Source: Raphanus sativus (Eukaryota; Streptophyta; Magnoliopsida; Brassicales; Brassicaceae). From it: a stretch of DNA of 64,000 nt. Shown here one piece after another: positions 45,384 through 54,890 of the stretch. Location: positions 34,247,407-34,311,406 of the forward strand of contig NC_079515.1 of the NCBI RefSeq assembly GCF_000801105.2. The letters run 5' to 3'. The notes under the pieces were generated by a model that had not been told where the DNA came from, did not search any database, and was given only the letters and a program-made list of their open reading frames with translations. The position numbers and the translations under genes were made by a program. The stretch's first letter is position 1; each line of letters starts with the position of its first letter.

Positions 45384-46421
45384 TCAGAGCACTCGTGGCT
45401 GGAACAACTTGCTGATTGCTCTCCGGATGGTGTTCTGATACCCAGATCCTTGTGCCTGGTTGTTCTGCAGTAGCTGATCGACCTTATCTGTTAGCTCATC
45501 AATTTTCTGGGTGTGTACACTGTTCTCTTTCTTGGAGCGGTTGCTCTCCTGATTCTCATTGGCTGAGCTAGCTGCCATGTTCTCAATCAGCTTGAGCACT
45601 CCATCAGTGGTCTTAGTCATGAAGTCTCCATTGCTCGAAGAGTTTAGAGCACCTTGGTATTTCCAGTCCACCCCATCATAGAAAATGCCTAGGAGGTAAT
45701 CATCATCAAATCCATGGTGAGGGCATTCTCTCTGGTAGTCATTGAAGCGCTCCCATGCGTCACAAAAAGGCTCATCATGGAGCTGTCTGAATGAAGTGAT
45801 CTTGTTCCTAAATGCAGCTGTTTTCGCCTTAGAGTAAAAATGGTTGAGGAACGCTGATCGGACCTGTTCCCATGAAGTGATAGAGCCGGTAGGGAGGGAG
45901 TTCAACCACCGTGCAGCTTTTCCATCAAGAGAGAATGGGAATAGCATGCACTTGATGTAGTCTGGTGGCACACCATTCGCACGAGTAAAACTGCAGACTT
46001 TTTCGAAATTTTCAATATGCTCCACTGGAATTTCTGCAGAAAGACCAGAGAACACTTTTCTTTGCACCAGATCAATCAGAGCAGACTTGATCTCGAAGTC
46101 CTGCGTGGTGCAGAGTGGAGGAACAATGGCAGAGCGCGTAGTAGGAATGTTCCGCAGAAGGTTTCTCTCTCCGATTAGAACAGACTGCGCTGCTTGTTCC
46201 TGCCGCGCGAGAGCAGCCTGCTGAGCAGATTGTTCTGCAGCTGCTTGCTGAGCTTGGATGGTCTGCTGCATCTGAAGCATCTGCTGTTGCATCAGTTGCA
46301 TTGCTGCAGCGAGATCATCCTGATGACCGTGATCACCCATGGTGGTGTCAGTAGGCCTTGGCTGTTGTATGTTCTGTTTTTCTAAACCTTGCGATCTCCT
46401 GCAACAAAGAGAAAAGAGCAA
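45384..46421 (-). CDS. Retrotransposon Gag protein (N-terminal and capsid part)
   Basis: 345 codons. A Gln-rich N-terminal coiled coil (AAAMQLMQQQMLQMQQTIQA) precedes the plant retrotransposon gag domain: ALIDLVQRKVFSGL, HIENFEKVCSFTRANGVPPD, AARWLNSLPTGSITSWEQVR, LNHFYSKAKTAAFRNKITSF, DAWERFNDYQRECPHHG. This packages element RNA. It ends by frameshift after QGSGYQNTI. The likely functional start is the Met at about codon 28 (MGDHGHQ), since the preceding codons run into the leader. Confidence 0.88.
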   Translation of the reverse strand: MLFSLCCRRSQGLEKQNIQQPRPTDTTMGDHGHQDDLAAAMQLMQQQMLQMQQTIQAQQAAAEQSAQQAALARQEQAAQSVLIGERNLLRNIPTTRSAIVPPLCTTQDFEIKSALIDLVQRKVFSGLSAEIPVEHIENFEKVCSFTRANGVPPDYIKCMLFPFSLDGKAARWLNSLPTGSITSWEQVRSAFLNHFYSKAKTAAFRNKITSFRQLHDEPFCDAWERFNDYQRECPHHGFDDDYLLGIFYDGVDWKYQGALNSSSNGDFMTKTTDGVLKLIENMAASSANENQESNRSKKENSVHTQKIDELTDKVDQLLQNNQAQGSGYQNTIRRAISKLFQPRVL

Positions 46422-46474
46422 ATTAGAGGTCTTAGACTAAATAAATAACCGAAAAATAAAGGTAAAAAAGATGG

Positions 46475-46492
46475 TCCCCGGCAACGGCGCCA
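46475..46492 (-). other. Primer binding site for tRNA-Asp
   Basis: Plus strand TCCCCGGCAACGGCGCCA equals the 3' end of plant tRNA-Asp(GTC), three bases from the 5' LTR. It is the start point for minus-strand DNA synthesis. Confidence 0.9.
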
Positions 46493-46495
46493 AAT

Positions 46496-47684
46496 TGATA
46501 TCCGTGTTCACGCACACCAATTAACCTAATGTGCACACTACCACAATCGAATAGTATGTCGATGTAGCACTTTAGGATCGAATCCACAGAGACCAACTCT
46601 TACACTTTATTTCTATTGGATCAATACTTAGCTAAAACAAATATGGGGTTTTGTTTTGAGGGTAACGTGCAAAGCAAGTAAAATAATATAAATGAGAATT
46701 CAATTCAAAGAGAAGCCAGCCTAGGGTTACTTCATCGGGTGTTAATACTTGTGAGCTAAACAATTATTCAAGTGCTAATAAGAACAGTCTAGAACTCGGA
46801 TCACTCAAGTAGAACAGTCTAATGTCGTGGTACTGCTCCCTATGCTAATCGATCTCATCGTCTAACTGTCGTTGAGGTGAGAAGCGACAACAAGCAATAG
46901 AGATCAAGTCCGATAGGTTCACAGAACACCCTAATATCTACTTTCGCTGATTAGGGATGCAATGCTCATTCAAAACAGATCTAGCAACCTAAGCACTTTT
47001 GATGATCAGATTAAACCTATGATCTAACATTAAGCGGCCAGTTTAATGCAAGCAGTAAGAATGGTTATGAATGAAGACAATCGAGTGATTCACTTATCTA
47101 TGTTTAGCTCACGAAATCAACACCCTAGAACCCTAGACAAGCTAGCCGACTACTCAGCCATGAACAGAGAAAACACAGAGTTCATAGATGAATAATACTG
47201 CATAAATATAACAGAAACAAAGAGAGGGTTCAGGATGATCTTCTCAAGAGTGTAGAGATCCTTCTCCCTTTACAAATAAGTAAATCCCAACAATGGAGTC
47301 TTAGGTCTGTTTCTCTATGAAAAATAGCGTAGAATGATGTAGAAAAATAGAAAAAGAAGTTATATCAAAAGCCACAGGCGGCCAGAGAGAAAAAGAGGAT
47401 AATTAGGGCAAATCCCGAGATGTTGTATTTTCCTTATTCGTCGGGAACAACCGCGGGATCACTCCGTCTGCTTGTTCCGCTTGATCAGGAACAGTCATCA
47501 GACTGTTCTGCGTGAAAATCACCAAACTGCACTGTTTTCTGCTTCTTTTGTTCCAGCAGGTCCATCTCCCATCCAGTGCAACTCCAGACCTGTAATGACT
47601 CGAAAAGGACTAGAAAGACTCGATAAAGACTTGAAAACCAATTAGAAAACATATATACAATGATGTATAAAACACCATATATCA
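46496..47684 (-). repeat. 5' LTR of the gag-protease element
   Basis: 1,189 bp with TG...CA ends. It carries about 47 bp (near 47311-47359) absent from the 3' LTR. Confidence 0.95.
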
Positions 47685-48234
47685 CACGTGTCACTTGATC
47701 CCTTCAACCCGACGAGCGTCGCCGCTACATGTCGTCTCCGGAGGCCACGACCGAGACTAACCCGCCGTCGCAAAACCTCGGAGCCAAACCAGATTAAATC
47801 CACCGGAGAGCTTCATCGGGGTTCACCCGAGATCTCAAACCGCATCGATGCGAACCCATCAAATTTAGAACTGCTTCAACGCAGGAGAGCATCCATCGCC
47901 GCCGCGAGATCTCTTCCATAACAGAACCGAAACCCACGAAATCGTTACCAGAGTGAAAATAACTGGAGCATAAGAAGCCTCCACCTGAAACCGCAACCTA
48001 AAACTGCTTGTTCTCCTTAGCCGGAAAAGGAGCAACAACGGCGCACTAAAGCCGACCGTCCACCAAGAAGGCGGTGCGACGACGGACGCCAAGAGACAAA
48101 ACGAAAATGAGCCGACGGAACTAGACAAGCAGGAAAGTAACGGAAAAGAAAAGAAATCAGGGCCGACGGTGGCTGTGGAAGCCCACGCCGTCGGCCGGAC
48201 GCGATGAAAACGACGGAGCTTCTCTCTCTTCGAA

Positions 48235-50324
48235 AAAACGAGTATTTTTCTTTTTTGTTAAATTGGTCTGTTTCGATTTTTGTTTATTTGGTCGGCAACT
48301 TTTTAACTTTCCACAACATCTTCTCTTTCTTCCACCTATTAATTCAATATTTATTTATTTCTTTACTTTAATAATCTACAAAATTCAACATTCTATCCAT
48401 TTTTGTTTCTCATATTTTTCTTCTTTTTAATTGTATTTTATAATAAAAACTATAATAACTAAAATTGAATAAATTTAAATTTAAATTTTAACACAAAATT
48501 ACTTTTAATCAAATTGAAATAGTATTTTCTTTTAGATAATGATAAGATTGCAATAAAAATTCATTTTTTTTCTTTATCCAAACTAAATAAACCAAATCTC
48601 TATTTATAGACCATAAAAAATTATAATTTTTGATATATTTTATTTAAAGAATATTATTTGATATTGATCTCAAATAACTAGGATGCAGCAAAAATGTTAA
48701 AAAATTTATCAACCAGTGTTATTGTTGCACATGTGCCAATATAATCTTTTTGTTTGATATTGATCTCAAACCTGACTTGGTTTGTTTCAAGTAGTTGTAT
48801 TTTTTACTTTTAATTGACCCGTTCTGAACAAGTACTCGCTATCTCAAGTATTCGTAATTTTTTTGGATACTTGTAAACTACTTGACTTGATTTATTACTT
48901 GATTTTGTCTTTTACTTGACTATTTTGATTTGATTTATTACTTGATTTTATCTTTTACTTGATTATTTGACTTGGTTTATTACTTGATTTTGTCTTTACT
49001 TGACTATTTGACTTGATTTATTACTTGATTTTGTCTTTTACTTGACTTAATTTGATACTTGATCTTCTCAATTACTTAACATGTTTTCCTTGACTACTTG
49101 AAATTAAATATGAAATACTTGATATCCAAAAAAACTTCATATAAACATACAAACTTTCAAGCATAAGTTATTATCTGTTTTAAATAATAGCTAAAGACAA
49201 AATAAAGATAGGCATTGACCTTGGTTACATGAACCAAATACCGAAAAACAAAATGAAAGCAAACCAAATTTTCTAATTCCTCAAACGGATCCTAAACTTT
49301 TAGAACCGAACCAGAACTGAAATCAAAAACCAAATGACCAGATCTAATCTGAATAATTTTAACAAAAATTTGACAAAAACAATATCTTCGCACAGTGCAG
49401 ATCCGTATCTAGTATATAATAAATAATAGAACAAGTAAAAAAACAAGTAACAAACCAAGTATAAAACCAAGTAGTTAAAAATAAAAATATATTTGATACT
49501 CGACTTGTACTTACGAGTAATAAATTCCGCTTACTTGTTACTCGACTTGATTGTAGTAAGTATTTGTTTTTTCAAACCAAACCGAGTTAAGTAGCAAGTA
49601 TAAACCGGGTATAAGTAATAGTGATCAAGCCTAGTGGTAATATGGTTAGTTTGTGAAATATAGTTTTTTTGGTTATTGAGTAGAATTTACCTCTTTGCAT
49701 TACGTATGTATTGTGCAACTTGTCATGACTGTGTTTTGCTATTATAAGAGAAATTATGATATATATTTTTACAAAAGATTGGAATAACTGTATGAACATA
49801 TTATACTAAATATATTGTAAATTATATATCAAAATCTTGCAAAATAATAATTAATAAAAATATATAAGTTTAAAGTGAAAGAAACCTCTTACAAAAACTG
49901 ATAGTTCATAATTAGTTGTTATCTAACCCTGAATGCATTGAATATAAAATGCAAATTTATAAAAAAAAATAATGTAAATAATAAATAAATTAAATATATT
50001 GTTGAGTTATATAGACTAACGTTAATGAAAATATTTAGTCCATTATAACAATTTAAATTTATATCTATTACCATTTAAAAAATCTATTTCAATATACAAA
50101 TTATATATGGACAAGGTAACTTGAAAGAAAATAAAATGTCCACACATGTAATTAGGTAAGGAATCACTTTAATATTATTTTGACTATAATCTAAGAAAAT
50201 TAATTGAAAGATTTTCTCTAAAAATTTCCTTTTATGCAAGTCTATGTTAATATATATATGTGTGTGTGTGTGTCCATCTAAAATATAATAGAACACTCAA
50301 ACAATTTAGAAAACATCTTACAAA
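48235..50324. other. AT-rich region with ACTTG repeats
   Basis: 48250-48410 is the distal part of the original LACS8 upstream region, matched in part by 54800-54890. An 18-bp direct repeat TTTGATATTGATCTCAAA occurs at 48656-48673 and 48754-48771. The ACTTG-rich repeat is annotated separately. The rest (49630-50324) is AT-rich without features. Confidence 0.5.
48765..49630. repeat. ACTTG-rich minisatellite with opposed arms
   Basis: Between about 48880 and 49075 four to five imperfect units of about 40-48 bp repeat GATTTATTACTTGATTTTGTC and TTTTACTTGACTATTTGA. From 49430 to 49620 the complementary words dominate (AACAAGTAACAAACCAAGT), then ACTTG again. The layout suggests a decayed inverted-repeat element. 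Its right end reads CAAGCCTAG, reminiscent of a hAT-type terminus, but I could not find the matching left end. Confidence 0.55.
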
Positions 50325-50642
50325 ATGAATATCTCCAAACATATATTAATCTCATTTGTTTTTTACTATTTTCTTCGTGACATCAAATGTTCAGTGCACC
50401 AACATTGTTTCAGGTATTAGAATACTGACATTTAATTTTAGCTATGCTAATGTCTTCACTTCTACATGATTTAATATTTTATTATTATGTGAATAGTTTT
50501 GGGAGTAAAACAAGGAAACGAAGATTGCTTGGGTTGGTGTAACAGAAATCCTGCAATGGAAGCAAAATGTGACAGTGTTTGTAGACGCACCAGAAATAAA
50601 AGGGGTACTTGTAGTTCTCGCCTTTGTTGTTGTGTGTCATAA
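50325..50642 (+). pseudogene. Defensin-like cysteine-rich peptide gene with frameshift in signal exon
   Basis: Two exons, 50325-50413 and 50497-50642, with an 83-bp GT-AG intron, the standard architecture of plant DEFL genes. Exon 1 starts MNISKHILISFVF, a signal-peptide start. Exon 2 encodes a basic mature domain with eight cysteines (DCLGWC, AKCDSVC, GTC, LCCC) and stops at 50640-50642. The phases disagree by one base. The frame that gives a good secretion signal and joins exon 2 is reached only if the T6 run in exon 1 (about 50359-50364) differs by one base. So this is either a fresh pseudogene or a homopolymer error. No family member or function can be named. It lies in a transposon-rich block with no other gene. 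Confidence 0.6.
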
Positions 50643-50813
50643 GACAAAAAAAATTAAATATTATTATTATATATTTATATAATTATTATATAATTATTAA
50701 TGAAATGAATATTGCCAATAATACATAAAAATGTTATCAAATTGAAGTTACTTTGATAAATTGCGAGAAAATATTAGTCAAAGTTTACCGAATGTTAAAA
50801 ATGTAATTACACT

Positions 50814-51025
50814 ATACATGATATAGAACTGTAAAGTTGACAAAAAAAAGAACTGTAAAATAACTAGGTTTTTGGTAAAAAAAGAACTGATAATTATTTG
50901 TACGTTTAGCATTTTTTTTCTTGTATGAGTTTGATCACTATACATGATATAGAACTGTAAAGTTGACAAAAAAAAAAGAACTGATAATTATTTGTACGTT
51001 TAGCATTTTTTTTTCTTGTATGAGT
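50814..51025. repeat. Direct tandem duplication of about 100-120 bp
   Basis: Two copies of a unit that starts ACATGATATAGAACTGTAAA and ends TTGTATGAGTTTGATCA, adjoining at about 50938. The first copy carries a 25-30 bp extra stretch. No coding content. Confidence 0.8.
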
Positions 51026-51439
51026 TTGATCATTTCTGACGAAAATAAAGACTAGAATAATATTTTGTAATCAGTTGTCGAGATAATTGTGTATTTTATA
51101 TATTAGAATTGTTTTTTTTTTTCTTTTTTTGGCATCATATATTAGAATCGTTAAGAATGACATTTCCAATAATGGCTGTGTTCATAATCTTGCAGTCAAA
51201 CATCATTTAGTTGTTACAGATCAGTTTTATATGTATTTGTTTTCCCTTATTGTATATTCTAAATTATTATATTAATGAAATGGATATAACTAATACAAGT
51301 AAATATTGTAAGAATATGTGTGGTAATATAAAACAAATGATCAAAACTTTTTTAGGTAGTGACAATGAAATGGGATAGAATCCTTTGAAAAGATATCAGT
51401 GGATCAAAGATTCAAAATACAAGCTTTTGTATTTCTTAA

Positions 51440-51600
51440 AAATAGATCACAACATATGATTGATGAATAGTTTGGTCGGTGGTTATCAAACAAACAGAAG
51501 GAGATTCTTATGAAATATATTATCCTCACATTTCCTATCTGTGTTATGTCTAGTTTTTTTGCTATTATTGGATATCTGAGAAAAGTTTTTGAGTGCCATT
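51440..51600 (+). pseudogene. Degenerate LINE reverse transcriptase C-terminal remnant
   Basis: One frame reads ...LSNKQKEILMKYIILTFP... then ICVMSSFFAI. This recalls the K-A-G-K-E-x-L-I-K-x-V-x-x-x-x-P-x-Y-V-M-S-C-F motif of plant L1-type elements. It is short, interrupted upstream by a stop and low in certainty. Confidence 0.4.
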
Positions 51601-52429
51601 ACACGGTTTAATAGAGCTCAAATTCACCTAGACGAGGGAGGTATTAGGCAAAATAATTTTTTTAAATGTTTATATAAACATGGATTATCTATTTTAAAGA
51701 AGAAAACGTTAATAAAATTCGGAATTGCATAAAGATATTTATCAATGAATAATATGGTATCTTTGAAAAGTTTATAATAACAAACTATTTAGATGGAATC
51801 ACGAGAGACTTTCTAGAGCTAATAAAGCATGTAGAAGTTGAATCTAAAGTATGCTTTGAATCGAATGTAAAAGAAACTGAAAAAAAAAAGATAAACCATT
51901 ATATCATCAATTAACACTTCGAACCTTAAGCTTGTTAAACATATGTTAAATGGATGGTTTTTGGATTCATAGAGCATAATTCAGTGAATTTGGAAGGATA
52001 TTGAAATAGTTTTAAGGACAAACATGAGCTATGTAAAATATACTTTAGCATATGATCTATCAATATTTAAGAAAATTTTGCAAGAATCTTATTACAATAT
52101 TTCAAGACCCAATAACATGGTCAAACTTTTCAAAGGAATTGAAAAATTAGCTATCTTAAAATAAATGTTCTTAAGATTTCAAGATTATCTACTATGATCA
52201 ATATCTTTTGTTGATTTTCTGCAAAATTAAGAAGATTAACGACCGTTTCCATTTATACAATAAAGTGAAAAGAAAGAAAGGATTATCATACAATTTGTTA
52301 TCAGCAATCATACAAATCACTAAGCTATCAATAGCACCTAAATTAATATTTTTCCATTTAGACATGTAGTTTATTTAGCTAGTGGAGAATGCATAGACGA
52401 CAAAAAGGGATTAGTCTCTTTCTACAAAC

Positions 52430-53155
52430 CTCCGCCTTCTCTCTATAAGATCATACTTTCTGATCTATGTCTTCTGACCGATGACGGTGGGCTTCCATAG
52501 ACACGTCGTCGGTCGGGATTTATTTTTATTCTGGTTTTATCTAGGATTTTCCTTTTTCCGGTGTCGCCTGATCTTTAGGTGGCTGGCCGGTTTTGGCTCC
52601 GCCGTTGTCAAGGTGAAACGGTCGGCGTTTTTGTTTCCATGTCACAATGTCTTGTGTTGATGTGGGCTTATCGTATGAAGGTATCCAAGTGTTTCGGCGT
52701 GGTCTTAGCATGGTTCGTGACTTCGATATTCCGGATTGCTCTCGGCGTTGCTGATTGATGCTTTATGGTTGTCAAAGAACAGACGACGAAGGCGAAGAAG
52801 AAGTGAATTATGGCTGCTCTTCTCCAGTTATGGTCGATGGTGAAGATCTGGGAACGATTTCGTGTTTCCGGTGGTGGTTCGGTGGAAGACCGGCGGTGAC
52901 TCATTAGGCGGTCCCTTGAGACGTGTGTCTCCTCGTTGTTTGAGGATTTCGACATGTGTTATGGCCATGCAAATCTCTCGACGCGTGGAAGGGACGTCTA
53001 ATTACTCTCAGTGTTGTGAATGGACTTTAGACCCAATAGCTGTTTTCTTAGTATACTCTTTTGTTCTGGGTTCTCTGTGGTTAATCTTGTAAGATGTATG
53101 GACTTGACCATTGGGCTTAATCCCTTTAATAAAAATATTAGATGGAAAAAAAAGC
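52430..53155 (+). mobile_element. Second copy of the GC-rich retroposon family
   Basis: About 720 bp, GC-rich 5' part, plus strand, ending in GATGGAAAAAAAA. It shares with the interrupted copy the phrases CCGACGG...TGGAAGCCCAC (here inverted complement near 52480), CTCCAGTTAT...AACGATTTCGTG, and a GGGCTTxxxCCxTTTA-type 3' end. The two copies face in opposite directions. No clear target duplication was found here. Confidence 0.6.
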
Positions 53156-53204
53156 TCATGAAGAAGAATGTGTATGATCCGTCATACAAAAAAAGTTCAT
53201 CAAA

Positions 53205-54890
53205 TTAAGTAACACCTAATAACAAAAACTCAAATCAATTACCTGATAAACCACTCAGCACGAGTATCAGAAAAGATAGCGACACGAGTATCAATTAGGT
53301 CTGTGCATTTTACCCTGATTCGAAAACTCGACCCAAAACCGACCCAAAAAACCGCTCCGGGTAGGAACCGATCCGAACAAATTACCCTATCGAGTCTTGT
53401 TGTAGAGGACATACGGGTCTTGGATCCGCCAGACCCGAATCTGAAATTCAATGGATACCCGAATTAATAATGTAAATTAAATAAAATAAGTTGAAGGGAA
53501 GTCAAAGACGGATTAATTGTCTACAGAGCAAAGAGGTCAACCACTAAGAGACAATCAATTATTGTTTTATCTCGTCTAGTTTAATATGTGTACACATTTT
53601 AATATAATAAAAACACAAATTTTGAATAAAATTTCGAATATTTTCGAATATTTAAAAAATTTCAGATGTTCTTTTGTATTTTTATGTATTTTTAGGTCGA
53701 AGCAGAACCGAATCCGCCCGAAACCGAACCGATAAATTCTAATTACCCGAATGGGTCCAACTATCTAAGACCCGACCCGATCTGGACCCAATACAATCCA
53801 AACCAATATGTAAACGAAAATTTGAAATTATCCTATTGGGTTCTAAACTCCTAGACCCGACCTGAAAGGACCGATCCGAACCCGACCTGACCCAAACCTG
53901 ACCTGACGACCGAATGCCCAGACCTAGTATCAACGTTATGTCACCAACAAGCCCCGAGGCAAAGTTGCAAACACGTTCAAAGACCTCTCCATAGCTCTGC
54001 CACCGATACTCCCCAAGATGAAGCTTCTCGAACTTCCTGCCGTCACTAGACGTGACGATCTCCTTGTCTATAAACTCCCTAGTCCCGAGCAACCGGTTGC
54101 TCGAGTACTTCTTGCAAGCCTGCTCAAACAAGGCGGCCATAGTCGTGGCTCCCGGCCAGGGAACGTCGACGAGATCGGGACCTCGGGCGTGACGCATCGC
54201 GTAACCTTCCTCGCCGCCTACTTTCACCGGAACGCCTCTCTTCTTCCCCTTTTTGGTTCCGGTTAACACGACGGAGAGCAGAATCGGTACTAGTAGAGCT
54301 GCGACTCCGCCTGCTATGATCGTGGAGAGTTCGTACTCGCTGGTTTTGGAGTACGATGAAGCCATTGAGGATCTTCCATAACCACCTAGTAGATCCGATG
54401 ATTGATCGGTAAAAGTCAAAATCGGCAGATTAGAAAAGACAAAAAAACAGAAGGATTCAAATGAAGAAAAGAAGAATCGTGATTACCTCCGTGAAGAATC
54501 GAATTGATCAGAAGTTTCTTGAGGATTTCCTTTCGAATCGGATTTCCAGAGGAAGTGTGTAATCAAAGCAACGCTGTGGTGGACTTCGTCGTGGTTTTAG
54601 GAATCAAACCAATCACGAGTAGGGAGATAGACATGTGTCCGTCTGTAGATGGAAGAGACATGGTAATCGGTGATGGATGGACACATGTCGTTCGGTGGCA
54701 CCGGGAGATAGGTCAACAAGACTTTCATAGTGCCACGACACCAAGGAAGCTGCTCCCTCTTAGATTCTCTGATTCTCCAGTTTTGGAATTGGTACATCTG
54801 AAACGTGTATTTTCAAAATTGGTTTATTTCGATTTTTTATTTGGTCTGCAAAATTCAAATATCTGTCCATTTGATTATTTACAGTCACTA
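53205..54890 (-). pseudogene. LACS8: Duplicated 5' part of LACS8 (promoter, leader, exon 1)
   Basis: Partial copy of LACS8 in the same orientation. It matches the end of intron 1, exon 1, the leader intron and the promoter of the intact gene (39905-40960 and 48250-48410). Exon 1 codes for STIIAGGVAALLVPILLSVV through GEVFERVCNFASGLVG. It is then broken by a 7-bp deletion and a 631-bp hAT-type insertion. The first ATG is out of frame after loss of one C; a second ATG (54364) restores the frame for exon 1 only. No further LACS8 exon follows, so it cannot make the enzyme. Confidence 0.92.
53296..53926. mobile_element. hAT-type MITE inside LACS8 exon 1 copy
   Basis: 631 bp with inverted ends TAGGTCTGTGCATT (left) and TAGGTCTGGGCATT (right end read on the minus strand). 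An 8-bp target duplication GTATCAAT/GTATCAAC (53288-53295, 53927-53934) has one mismatch. The intact LACS8 exon at about 40010-40024 shows the uninterrupted site GTATCAACG. Subterminal regions are rich in ACCCGA/CCGAACC words. No coding capacity. Confidence 0.9.

Larger units (their letters stand above)
41182..47689 (-). mobile_element. Nonautonomous gypsy-type LTR retrotransposon (gag-protease only)
   Basis: Complete element 41187-47684 (6,498 bp) flanked by an exact 5-bp duplication CACGT (41182-41186, 47685-47689). The genes and primer site show minus-strand orientation, so the right LTR is the 5' one. Order: 5' LTR, tRNA-Asp primer site, gag, aspartic protease, polypurine tract, 3' LTR. 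No reverse transcriptase, RNase H or integrase sequence is present in the 4.2-kb interior. Gag is broken by frameshifts. The tRNA-Asp primer site and G-rich polypurine tract point to the Athila/Tat side of Ty3/gypsy. It resembles plant TR-GAG elements, which need enzymes supplied by relatives. Confidence 0.92.
40961..48234 (-). mobile_element. GC-rich retroposon (Sadhu/LINE-like) split by an LTR element
   Basis: A minus-strand retroposon with 5' end near 48234 and 3' A-tail (T-run at 40956-40968). Its own sequence is about 545 bp (47690-48234) plus about 220 bp (40961-41181). The rest is the nested LTR element. The two flanks repeat AAAACGAGTATTTTT (40946-40960 and 48235-48249). The duplicated LACS8 promoter at 54797-54850 shows the empty site, with AAATTGG following directly. 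No long frame is present. GC-rich 5' part, A-tail and variable long target duplication suit a Sadhu-type or SINE-like nonautonomous retroposon; the family name is inference. Confidence 0.7.
50643..52429. other. AT-rich region with small duplication and LINE debris
   Basis: Holds a tandem duplication (50814-51025) and a probable reverse transcriptase remnant (51440-51600), both listed separately. The remainder is AT-rich and unrecognised. Confidence 0.4.

Noticed and set aside
48880..49075. CRISPR-like direct repeat array
   Set aside because: Plant nuclear DNA, imperfect AT-rich units without unique spacers or cas genes. It is a minisatellite.
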